NCBI GenBank assembly: GCA_947480015.1
Contig: CANKBS010000006.1
Location: forward strand, 1 to 64,000
From: Sphingobacteriaceae bacterium
GTDB lineage: Bacteria; Bacteroidota; Bacteroidia; B-17B0; Aurantibacillaceae
DNA length: 64,000 nucleotides
Reading direction: 5' to 3'
Below, piece by piece: positions 40,587-49,431 of the stretch (positions are counted from its first letter, which is position 1; the number at the start of each line of letters is the position of its first letter). The notes beneath the pieces were generated by a model that saw only the letters and a list, made by a program, of their open reading frames with translations, was not told the origin of the DNA and ran no database searches. Both the position numbers and the translations under genes were made by a program.

Positions 40587-41327
40587 ATGAAAAAAATTCT
40601 GAGTTTTTCTTTTCTTATCATTTCTTTGTACTTGTCAGCTCAAGTAAATAAGCCCAAATTAGGTCTGCCTGATCTCTCTAATAAAGTAACTGAAATTAAA
40701 AATAACGGCACAAAGGTAAAATTAACTAACGACGAGGTAATAAAGGGTTTACGAGAGGCTTTAAGCCGAGGAACAACTAATTCGTCGTCTTTAGCCAGTC
40801 AACTGGATGGGTTTTACAAAAACCCTAAAATTTTTATTCCTTGGCCTAAAGAAGCAATGGACATGCGCAATAAACTCGTAAAAATCGGCTTAACCAATAA
40901 AATTGAAGAGTTTGAAATGAGTTTGAATCGTGCTGCCGAAGAGGCTGCATTAAAAGCGGGAGCCGTTTTTATACAAGCGATTACAAATATGAGTGTGCAA
41001 GACGGCTTTGCTATTTTAAACGGTGCCGATACGGCTGCAACTAATTTTCTACGAAAAAACACCTACAGCGCTTTGTATGAAAGTTTTTTACCTATCGTGA
41101 AGGAAGCTGTAGAAAAAGTAAAAGTAACCTCTTATTGGAGTCCGCTTGCATCTGCTTACAATAAATTTCCTGGGGTTACCAAACAAAACCCGAATTTGGA
41201 TGAATACGTTAGCAATAAGGCCATTAACGGCCTCATGGTATTGATTGCAGAGGAAGAAACAAAAATCAGAAAAGATCCAGCAGCCAGAACTTCGGAGCTT
41301 CTTAAAAAAGTATTTGGCTCGAAGTGA
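40587..41327 (+). CDS. DUF4197 domain-containing protein
   Basis: KVKLTNDEVIKGLREALSRGTTNSSSLASQLDGFYKNPKIFIPWPKEAMDMRNKLVKIGL. Signal-peptide start at 40587. Confidence 0.85.
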   Translation: MKKILSFSFLIISLYLSAQVNKPKLGLPDLSNKVTEIKNNGTKVKLTNDEVIKGLREALSRGTTNSSSLASQLDGFYKNPKIFIPWPKEAMDMRNKLVKIGLTNKIEEFEMSLNRAAEEAALKAGAVFIQAITNMSVQDGFAILNGADTAATNFLRKNTYSALYESFLPIVKEAVEKVKVTSYWSPLASAYNKFPGVTKQNPNLDEYVSNKAINGLMVLIAEEETKIRKDPAARTSELLKKVFGSK

Positions 41328-41493
41328 AAAAGGTACTTTCTCTGGTTGTATAATTCGACAGCCTTGAGTGAATACGCTTTACTGCAAAGATGCATTCTTT
41401 TTTCATGACGTTAAGTTACTGCTTAATTTTTTTGTTCACTCAAAGCTACTAACGCCACTTGCAACCTGTTTGCGGTTCGGCTTTTATTTTATC

Positions 41494-42126
41494 CTATTTT
41501 TCAGATATACCAATGTACTTTTTTAACTCAGTTTGTTTTTCTGCTTGTTTTATTAAAAAGTCTGCTACGTCAGCTCTATTAACTCCGCCTATATTAATTC
41601 CTTTAAATAATTTGTTTTCAATACGGTATTTCTCTGTCAATTCCTTGTCTAATAGCCTTCCTGGCCTCACAACTGTCCAATTCAGATCTGAGTTAGTGAT
41701 AATTTCTTCCATTTTAGATTTGTCAGCGTAAACGTCTTTTAAAAAGTATTTTAAAAACATCTTTACAATCCAAGAAACATAATTTTTACTTTCTCCAGCT
41801 CCAAATCCGGTAACAAAAATAAATGGAATATCTATCTTGTTCTCCCTATGTATTTCTACAATTAATTTTGCGAAATCCGAAAAAAGGGTAGTAGCTTTCA
41901 TATTCTTATCAGTCCCCAATGTTATAATTAGAGCATCTGCGTTTTGGATTGAATTTAACAGGTCGGCTTTATTAGTGGCATTACCAAGAATCATTTTTAA
42001 CGATTTTTTCTCTTCTAATTCAATTTCAGATCGGGAAAGGGTCGTTATCGAATGATTTCTATTTAAGCCTCTTTTTACTGTTTCTAGTCCTATTCCAGCC
42101 GAGGCTCCAATTATAGTTATATTCAT
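41494..42126 (-). CDS. NAD(P)H-binding atypical SDR
   Basis: MNITIIGASAGIGLETVKRGL Rossmann motif; DALIITLGTD; FVTGFGAGES. Confidence 0.85.
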   Translation of the reverse strand: MNITIIGASAGIGLETVKRGLNRNHSITTLSRSEIELEEKKSLKMILGNATNKADLLNSIQNADALIITLGTDKNMKATTLFSDFAKLIVEIHRENKIDIPFIFVTGFGAGESKNYVSWIVKMFLKYFLKDVYADKSKMEEIITNSDLNWTVVRPGRLLDKELTEKYRIENKLFKGINIGGVNRADVADFLIKQAEKQTELKKYIGISEK

Positions 42127-42444
42127 TTTGCTTTTTTAATGATTTCGGTTTTGAGCTAAGCGCTAACTATTGGCTAAGCGCAAAACAAACATTTACACAT
42201 GCTTTTAATCGCTTACAATTTTTTTTTAAATTTATTTTCTTTCAAATTTGCTTTAGCCATAAGGCCGATATAAAAATAACATTTTTACGGGATAAGTCGA
42301 AGAAATAATGATTCTAAATTATAATACCTCGGCTTATATTTTCTACTTAACGTTTCGTGAATAATTCTATACTATCGAAAATTTTAAAGCGCATGCCATT
42401 ACAGGCATTGCAGCCCATAGCGCCATGCCTTAGGTCAGGTTAGT

Positions 42445-42755
42445 TTGGCTATTTATGCGGAATTTTCTACCGAAATATTTCAGCGAAAAGAATCAATTTT
42501 AAAGCAGTTAGAACAAGTCAATGAGAAATTATCGAACCCAAAAGAATTGATAAAATTTACTTGTGATTTATCCTCAAACCTCACTAAAACATGGGAGTTA
42601 AACGACTACCACAAAAAACAAATTTTTCAGAATACCTTTTTCCCAACGGTTTGGTGTATGATTCAAAAAACAAGCATTATCGAACCCCAAAATAAATTCG
42701 GTAATTGGCTACATCGCTTAACTGTCAAAGGATTTAGATAATAAAAAAAGCCGAA
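42445..42755 (+). pseudogene. Decayed C-terminal fragment of a Bacteroidota serine recombinase
   Basis: IKFTCDLSSNLTKTWELNDYHKKQIFQNTFFP, then in shifted frames PNGLVYDSKNKHYRTPK and INSVIGYIA*LSKDLD. This matches the recombinase tail pattern but has frameshifts and a stop. Confidence 0.75.
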
Positions 42756-42789
42756 CATTTGAAGATTTCTCTAAAAAAGTCCGGCTTCG

Positions 42790-42873
42790 TACCCGAAATC
42801 GGGGTCGAACCGATACAACCGTGAAGTTACTGGTGTTTGAGACCAGCGCGTCTACCAATTCCGCCATCCGGGC
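42790..42873 (-). tRNA. tRNA-Leu (CAA)
   Basis: Reverse complement GCCCGGATGGCGGAATTGGTAGACGCGCTGGTCTCAAACACCAG...GGTTCGACCCC...TTCGGGTA; anticodon loop CTCAAAC. Confidence 0.95.
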
Positions 42874-42971
42874 ATTTAAATTGGGAGTGCAAAGCTAAGT
42901 TTTGTTTTACAATAAAGCAAAATATTAAGCGAAATAAGCGCTAAATACTGTGCCAATTCCATAAAAACCGC

Positions 42972-42980
42972 TATATTTGC
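42972..42980 (+). promoter_or_regulatory. Bacteroidota-type -7 element before prs
   Basis: TATATTTGC, 9 nt before ATG 42990. Confidence 0.5.
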
Positions 42981-42989
42981 AGTCCAAAA

Positions 42990-43922
42990 ATGGAGTCACA
43001 AGTAAAATTATTTTCCGGTATTGCAACTGAGGCTTTGGCCGAAAAGATTGCATCTTCCTACGGTCAGTCCTTAGGGAAAGTTGAGCATTACCGTTTTAGC
43101 GATGGTGAGTTACAGGCCTCCTATGAAGAGAGTATCCGTGGACATTCGGTGTTCATCATGCAAAGCACCATGCCGCCTGCCGATAACCTCATGGAATTAT
43201 TACTGCTCATTGATGCCGCCAAACGCGCAAGCGCCCGTCACATTGTAGCTGTTATTCCGTATTATGGTTATGCCCGTCAGGACCGCAAAGATAAACCACG
43301 TGTGGCCATTGGCGCTAAACTGGTAGCCGATATGCTGGCTGTGGCCGGTGCTACCCGTGTTATGACCATGGATTTACATGCCGATCAAATTCAAGGTTTC
43401 TTTAACGTGCCCGTAGATCACTTGTACGCTTCAACCATTTTTTTACCTTACATTAAATCACTCAACATCCCTAACCTTACCATTGCTGCACCCGATATGG
43501 GAGGCAGTAAGCGCGCCAACGGTTATGCCAAACATTTAAAAGCCGAAATGGTAATCTGCTACAAACAACGGGCCAAAGCTAATGTGATTGAAAGCATGAC
43601 TGCTATTGGTGAAATGGAAGGCAGAAATATTATTTTAGTGGATGATTTAGTGGATACCGGTGGAACCTTATGCAAGGCCGCTGACATGATGCTCGATCGC
43701 GGCGCCTTAAGCGTGCGCGCCATTTGTACACATCCTGTTCTTTCAGGTAAAGCGTATGAGAACATTCAAAACTCACGGTTAAAAGAACTGATCGTAACCG
43801 ATACCATTCCTCTAACGCAGCAAAGTGATAAAATAAAAGTACTCAGCGTGGCACCTCTTTTCGCTAAAGTGATTAGCAGCGTGCACAATTACGAATCTAT
43901 TAGCAGCAACTTTATTCTTTAA
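42990..43922 (+). CDS. prs: Ribose-phosphate pyrophosphokinase
   Basis: PYYGYARQDRKDKPRVAIGAKLVADML; IILVDDLVDTGGTLCKAA. Confidence 0.98.
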   Translation: MESQVKLFSGIATEALAEKIASSYGQSLGKVEHYRFSDGELQASYEESIRGHSVFIMQSTMPPADNLMELLLLIDAAKRASARHIVAVIPYYGYARQDRKDKPRVAIGAKLVADMLAVAGATRVMTMDLHADQIQGFFNVPVDHLYASTIFLPYIKSLNIPNLTIAAPDMGGSKRANGYAKHLKAEMVICYKQRAKANVIESMTAIGEMEGRNIILVDDLVDTGGTLCKAADMMLDRGALSVRAICTHPVLSGKAYENIQNSRLKELIVTDTIPLTQQSDKIKVLSVAPLFAKVISSVHNYESISSNFIL

Positions 43923-43996
43923 CCCGCATACTAATTAAACTAACGATTCGCTTAACAGACGCGGGCTTTTAAACGGATCAATAAAAAAAACAAAAA

Positions 43997-44629
43997 ATGA
44001 AAATAGTAACATTGAGCGGTTCGCTTAGAGCGAACGTAGGGAAAGTTGATGCTAAAGCTGTTAGAGCTATAGGTCACGTACCGTGTGTAATTTATGGTGC
44101 AGGTGAGCAAATCCACTTCAGTGCGGATATCCGTCACTTCAAAAACATCATCTTTACACCGGAAACTAATTTAGTAAACGTTGAAGTAGATGGTAAAACG
44201 TATAAAACTGTTTTACAAGAAGCGCAATACCACAAAATTAATGATCGTTTAATTCACGCCGATTTTTTACAAGTAACCGAAGACAAACCGGTAACTGTGC
44301 AATTGCCTGTTAAAACGATTGGTACTTCTGAAGGTGTGAAAGCCGGTGGTAAATTAACAATCAAATTACGTAAACTTAAAGTAAGAGGTTTAATAGCTAA
44401 ATTACCTGAGTACATCGAATTAAACATCGAGAAATTAGCGATCGGAAAATCAATTTCTGCAGGCGATATTCAAATCGATGGTTTAACTTTATTACATCCT
44501 AAAAATATTTCTGTAGTAAGTGTTGATACTACACGTACGGTAACAACTGCAGATGAAACTCCTGCAGCAGCAGCAAAAGGAACTCCAGCTCCTGCAGCAG
44601 CAGCAAAAGCAGCACCTGCTAAAAAATAA
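43997..44629 (+). CDS. rplY: 50S ribosomal protein L25/general stress protein Ctc
   Basis: SLRANVGKVDAKAVRAIGHVPCVIYGAGEQIHFS; L25 beta-domain; Ala/Pro/Lys-rich tail. Confidence 0.96.
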   Translation: MKIVTLSGSLRANVGKVDAKAVRAIGHVPCVIYGAGEQIHFSADIRHFKNIIFTPETNLVNVEVDGKTYKTVLQEAQYHKINDRLIHADFLQVTEDKPVTVQLPVKTIGTSEGVKAGGKLTIKLRKLKVRGLIAKLPEYIELNIEKLAIGKSISAGDIQIDGLTLLHPKNISVVSVDTTRTVTTADETPAAAAKGTPAPAAAAKAAPAKK

Positions 44630-44647
44630 TCACCTTCTAATAAAAAC

Positions 44648-44678
44648 AAAGCCCCGGAATTATTTTCGGGGCTTTTTT
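44648..44678 (+). terminator. Intrinsic terminator after rplY
   Basis: AAAGCCCCGGAATTATTTTCGGGGCTTTTTT. Confidence 0.88.
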
Positions 44679-44870
44679 ATGCGCTAAATTCACTAACTAG
44701 TCGAGCCTCAAATGGTCAAAAGATAGTTGAATAAAAAAATGCAAAAAACATCGAATGTTTTAATTTGTAGGAAAATCATTTTTTAATCAAAATGAGTGGT
44801 AGATTTTAATTAAATAAAACTAAACTAAAAGGATTAGAAATAAGTGTAAAATCCCCTGAGCACCTGTTTT

Positions 44871-44960
44871 AGGGCTTCAAGCCAGTGGTTTGATGAGCCA
44901 GCTTGCGCCATGAACCCGATACCTATCGGGTCGGGGCAGCCCGCCCGGGCGCCCAAATAA
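44871..44960 (+). repeat. GC-rich dispersed hairpin repeat, copy B
   Basis: AGGGCTTCAAGCCAGTGGTTTGATGAGCCAGCTTGCGCCATGAACCCGATACCTATCGGGTCGGGGCAGCCCGCCCGGGCGCCCAAATAA. Confidence 0.85.
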
Positions 44961-45047
44961 AGGGAGTGCTTTTTGAAGCGACACAAACTAAGTGATTGAA
45001 AATGCTGGTCAGCATAACACAAAATGAAATTGAAAATAAAATTGAAA

Positions 45048-46007
45048 CTAGAATTTACTACGTAAACGTGCCGAACGACGTTGCTTCTTAAAGATATAAC
45101 TTACCGAAACCTCTAAACTCATATAGGAGTCTTTCTGCCTGTCGCCTCTCTGTGCAGACTGTCCATCACCTCCAGGCAATGTAGCGCTGTAAAACGGACT
45201 ATTCGGGTCTAATCGGCCCTTGCTTGGATCGGACATTTGTGCCGACATTGGTCCATAGGCAGCTGCCAGTTTGTTTGGATCGTAATAGGTTCCACTCACA
45301 TCATCCATATAATCCGTTAGTGTTTTACGAAAAGAAAACTCAACACCAAGCGACCAAATTTTATTAATGGTTAATTTATAATAACCGCCCATTGGAATAC
45401 ATAAACTAAAATGAGAATATTGTTTCGGACCTCCATCTAAACCCTGACCTTCTGTATGTAAGGGTTTTAAAGCCACCCAGGTACCTTGAGCGTTTAAACC
45501 TTTTGGATTATAATAAAATGCACCCACTCCAACAAAACCATATAGGTTATGAGTAATGTTTTTCATACGCCCATAATTACGCTTGATGCCATACTTGCTG
45601 CCCCCTCGCTTGGTACTTTGATAACCAAACTCAATGCGCGTTGACATTTCAAATACGTTGGATTTAAAATTTAAGTTACGATTGTTCCGATAAATGTCTT
45701 GGGTTTTGGAATCGTCACCTCTCACATTTAAATAACTAAATTTAGCGGCTACATTTACAGCCCGAGCTAATTTATAACGCGCTCCAAATCCAATAGCAGC
45801 TCTGCTTTGATTAAAATTAATATCGGCCGGACTATAATCGGTGCCTTGTTTGTTACGTCCACCTAAATCTCCTAAAAAATTGGAGGTACCCATGGTGAAA
45901 AACACTTCACGCTTGTACTTTTTCCACTCGTTTGGACGCATAAAGCTTTGAGCCTGAATAGTATAGACAAAAAAAGAAAAGAAAATAAGAGAAACTTTTC
46001 TTTTCAT
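45048..46007 (-). CDS. DUF6089-like outer membrane beta-barrel protein
   Basis: KKYKREVFFTMGTSNFLGDLGGRNKQGTDYSPADINFNQSRAAIGFGARYKLA. Confidence 0.82.
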   Translation of the reverse strand: MKRKVSLIFFSFFVYTIQAQSFMRPNEWKKYKREVFFTMGTSNFLGDLGGRNKQGTDYSPADINFNQSRAAIGFGARYKLARAVNVAAKFSYLNVRGDDSKTQDIYRNNRNLNFKSNVFEMSTRIEFGYQSTKRGGSKYGIKRNYGRMKNITHNLYGFVGVGAFYYNPKGLNAQGTWVALKPLHTEGQGLDGGPKQYSHFSLCIPMGGYYKLTINKIWSLGVEFSFRKTLTDYMDDVSGTYYDPNKLAAAYGPMSAQMSDPSKGRLDPNSPFYSATLPGGDGQSAQRGDRQKDSYMSLEVSVSYIFKKQRRSARLRSKF

Positions 46008-46109
46008 TTATATAAATTGCTTCAACATCAAGCGAAGATAAGGCTTTACGGGCAAACTAAAAAACTTTCTAAATTTTTAATAAACATTAAACGGTTAATA
46101 ATTAAACGG

Positions 46110-47534
46110 TTAGCTAAAAAAAAGCTTATTAAAATTTATCAAAAATAATTTCTCAGTTGCCCTAGTTACTGCGGTATACAGCCATCTGGTGAAATTTGCA
46201 TCCATTTGATCTTCCTTTAAATATCCCTGATCAATAAATACTACGGGCCACTGACCACCCTGCGATTTGTGACAGGTAATGGCATAACTGAATTTTACCT
46301 GTAAGGCATTGTAATAAGGACTTTTCTTCAAATACGCTATGCGCGCACCTTTCGAAGGCTCATCCCTCACGTCACCCAATACATTTTCGTATAGTTTTTG
46401 TTGCTCCTCTTGCGTTAAAGCCGGAGCATCGGTAAACAAACTGTTGGTGATTAGTTTCACCTCTTGCTCAGGCAAATTCGGATAATCAACAAAGCGCACC
46501 ATACAATCACAAAAATCAAACTCGTATAAACTTTCTCGTTTGAGTAATCGGGTTATTTCCATCATGTCGCCATTCGCAATAAACCCTGCTTCGCCATTAT
46601 TATCCGGAAGCCAAAAATAATTGTTCTTTACCACCATGAGTTTATCGCCGGTGCAAAGATCTTCTTCATATAATTTGATCCGATTTCTGAAACTCTGGTT
46701 AAACAAATTGGCGCGTTTATTACTGCGCGTTATGATCACCACATTTTCTTCCCCGTATTTCGATAAACAACTGTTTAATTGATCTTCCAGCTCTTCACCA
46801 GTCACATCCACCACATCAGGTCCGCACACCAATTTCGGAAACTCAAATTCCACCCCCGTTATGCTATTCCTTAAATTGGTGGCATTTAATAAAATGCCGC
46901 TTTCTAAACGTTGCCGTGCTACCTCCTTTAATTCAAATACTTTTATGTTTAAATAAAAGGCTGTTTTTAAATAGTCTTTGTTCAAAGCCGGACTCTCGGA
47001 GCTGCCTACAGGTGGTAGCTGCGCGGTATCACCAATTAATATTAATTTACAGTGATCGCCGCTATAAACGTATTCGAATAAATTTTCAAGTAAACTGTTA
47101 AACAAACTCTCGCCTCCGCTATCGGCGCTTATCATCGAGGCTTCGTCCACAATAAACAAAGTGTGTTTGTGTAAATTTTCAGCCAAAGAAAATTGGAAAG
47201 CACCACCAGCTGTTATTTCTTTTCGGAATATTTTTTTATGGATAGTAAAGGCCGGGCGTTGCGCATAATGACTCAATACCTTGGCAGCTCTGCCGGTTGG
47301 TGCCAATAACACACTCCGCCAGCGGATGCTTGGCAGAACTTTAGTGATGGCGGAAATTAAATTGGTTTTACCAGTTCCGGCATAACCTTTTAAAATAAAC
47401 ACCCCACGCTCATCGTTGTCAAATAAAAAATCACTAATCTTTTCAATAGCTTCCTTTTGGTCGGTATTCGGAACAAAGGGTAAACTACTATGCACAAAAT
47501 CAGTAAATTCTTGTTTCGGATTTTTTTTCAACAT
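46110..47534 (-). CDS. RecD-like AAA ATPase / DNA helicase
   Basis: GYAGTGKTNLI, APTGRAAKVL, VDEASMI, ITCHKSQGGQWPVVFID, WLYTAVTRATEKLFLI. Confidence 0.92.
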   Translation of the reverse strand: MLKKNPKQEFTDFVHSSLPFVPNTDQKEAIEKISDFLFDNDERGVFILKGYAGTGKTNLISAITKVLPSIRWRSVLLAPTGRAAKVLSHYAQRPAFTIHKKIFRKEITAGGAFQFSLAENLHKHTLFIVDEASMISADSGGESLFNSLLENLFEYVYSGDHCKLILIGDTAQLPPVGSSESPALNKDYLKTAFYLNIKVFELKEVARQRLESGILLNATNLRNSITGVEFEFPKLVCGPDVVDVTGEELEDQLNSCLSKYGEENVVIITRSNKRANLFNQSFRNRIKLYEEDLCTGDKLMVVKNNYFWLPDNNGEAGFIANGDMMEITRLLKRESLYEFDFCDCMVRFVDYPNLPEQEVKLITNSLFTDAPALTQEEQQKLYENVLGDVRDEPSKGARIAYLKKSPYYNALQVKFSYAITCHKSQGGQWPVVFIDQGYLKEDQMDANFTRWLYTAVTRATEKLFLINFNKLFFS

Positions 47535-47665
47535 CGGAATTCAAAAGTAAACACAAAAAACCAGCCAAAAGCGTCCCACTTATAAAAGATCAAAAATTAT
47601 GCCCCATACGTGCGAAATATCAAAAAAATTATTGTTTAAATTAAGAATGTATTAGCTTTGTCTAC

Positions 47666-48520
47666 TTGCCAAACGAAGAATACATAATTAAACAATCCTA
47701 CAAAGAATTGCCACCTTCCGGCGATGAACTTTGTCTATCTCTTTATTTAACACCGCATAGTTTTACCTATGCGATTTTTAATAGCCATTATAGCAAAGTG
47801 TATGAATTATGTGAAGTGGAAATAACAGCATATGGTAAACAATCTCAAAGTTTAACCGAAAAGATCTTTTTTCTGATACACAACCATTTACTTCATCAGA
47901 AAAAATTTGAAAAGACAAACATCTGTATTCTTAATTCCGATTTTACATTAGTACCCGAATCATTTTCAAGCGGTGAATTTAAACATCTCCTTCAATTTAC
48001 TACAGGTAACCAAACCATTAAAATAAGCCGCGAACATAAAATCAAAGATTTAAAATTTTGTTTTTCAGCAAATCAGGATCTCATCTCCGACTTGGAAAGA
48101 TTTTTTCCCAATGCTTCAATCAGACATTCTGGCGCAGTGGCAATCGATCTTTTCTTTAGTCAGCATTCACTTATTAAATCCAATTTGTTTTTATCTATCA
48201 GTAATGGGATGATCGAACTGGTGGGTAAAGAAAACAACCAAGTTCTGTTCTACAACGTTTTTAAATACGATAACAACGAAGATGTTTTATATTACCTGCT
48301 TTTTATGATGGAACAATTTCAGCTTAATCCGCTGGAAGTAAAACTTAGCATTGCAGGTAACAGGGACTTAAATGACGAACTAATCAAGAGCATTAAAAAA
48401 TACATCAAGCAGGTTTATTTTGCCGTACATGAGCCCACAGTGCTGCTAAGCAACGAGCTAAACGATTTGCCAAAACAGTATAATTTCACTTTACTAAATC
48501 AACATGTATGCGCATTATAG
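47666..48520 (+). CDS. DUF3822 family protein
   Basis: Syntenic with rsmD (13-bp overlap). The ASKHA-like composition suggests DUF3822. TTG start. Confidence 0.7.
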   Translation: MPNEEYIIKQSYKELPPSGDELCLSLYLTPHSFTYAIFNSHYSKVYELCEVEITAYGKQSQSLTEKIFFLIHNHLLHQKKFEKTNICILNSDFTLVPESFSSGEFKHLLQFTTGNQTIKISREHKIKDLKFCFSANQDLISDLERFFPNASIRHSGAVAIDLFFSQHSLIKSNLFLSISNGMIELVGKENNQVLFYNVFKYDNNEDVLYYLLFMMEQFQLNPLEVKLSIAGNRDLNDELIKSIKKYIKQVYFAVHEPTVLLSNELNDLPKQYNFTLLNQHVCAL

Positions 48521-49068
48521 GTGGAATTCACAAAGGCAAGGTTATTAAAGTTGCTAAAGATCTTCCGGTTCGGCCAACTACCGATTTTGCAAAAGAAGCG
48601 CTCTTTAATATTTTAGCCAATAAAGTTGATTTTGAAGGTCTGGCCATTCTGGATTTGTTTAGTGGTACAGGGCATATTTCTTTAGAATTTGCTTCGCGCG
48701 GAGCTAGCTCAGTAACCGCCGTAGATCAGAGTTTTAAATGCGCCTGCTTTTTACGTTCTATTAGTAAAGATCTTAAATTGGATGTAAACGCCATGAAAGG
48801 GGATGTGTTTGAATTTATAAAAAACTGTTCGTCTAAATTTGATCTTATTTTTGCCGATCCTCCGTACGACTTAGCCACTATTCCTCAAATTCATGAAGGT
48901 ATCATGAAAAGCGGATTGCTCAAACCAAATGGCATTCTCATCATCGAACACGGCCACAAAACCAAACTCGATGAACTCAAACAATTTACACAGCACCGAA
49001 AATACGGTAATGTCAATTTTAGTTTTTTTGAAAATAAGGAAATAGAATCAATTAATTTAACGGATTAA
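48508..49068 (+). CDS. rsmD: 16S rRNA (guanine966-N2)-methyltransferase RsmD
   Basis: MRIIGGIHKGKVIKV; RPTTDFAKEALFNIL; LDLFSGTGHISLEFASRGA; FADPPYDL. Confidence 0.95.
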   Translation: MRIIGGIHKGKVIKVAKDLPVRPTTDFAKEALFNILANKVDFEGLAILDLFSGTGHISLEFASRGASSVTAVDQSFKCACFLRSISKDLKLDVNAMKGDVFEFIKNCSSKFDLIFADPPYDLATIPQIHEGIMKSGLLKPNGILIIEHGHKTKLDELKQFTQHRKYGNVNFSFFENKEIESINLTD

Positions 49069-49097
49069 AACGATTTTTTTTAACCCGGAGGTAATAG

Positions 49098-49421
49098 CTA
49101 TTTCATTATGCCGTTTGCGCGACCAATATCGGTAATCATTTGCTTTACCTTTTCGCCAATGGCATCGTCACTTGTAGCTCTTATATAAGTGTCGGTTAAG
49201 GTAAGAATGTTTTGTAGATAAAATTTTTTCATTTCGTCTATCATCATATCCTTGGTCCATAAATCAATACGTAAGGTGTTATTTTCTTTACCATCCCAAA
49301 GTGCAATCATCATACTTTTACACTCATTGCCTTCACCGGCATCGGGTGCCGACCAATGAATGGTTTGTGGCAAATTATTTTCGTCAACAATTACTTTAAA
49401 GTTTATTTCGCTGCTTTTCAT
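49098..49421 (-). CDS. gldC: Gliding motility protein GldC
   Basis: SEINFKVIVDENNLPQTIHWSAPDAGEGNECKSMMIALWDGKENNTLRIDLWTKDMMIDEMKKF. Confidence 0.93.
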   Translation of the reverse strand: MKSSEINFKVIVDENNLPQTIHWSAPDAGEGNECKSMMIALWDGKENNTLRIDLWTKDMMIDEMKKFYLQNILTLTDTYIRATSDDAIGEKVKQMITDIGRANGIMK

Positions 49422-49431
49422 AAAATATTTT

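Noticed and set aside
44834-45022. ORF 44834-45022 (minus)
   Set aside because: Overlaps repeat copy B, with no recognisable protein signal.
46110-47534. Possible anti-phage or mobile helicase
   Set aside because: The RecD-like ATPase sits among core genes (DUF6089, DUF3822, rsmD, gldC), and nothing nearby suggests a defence island.
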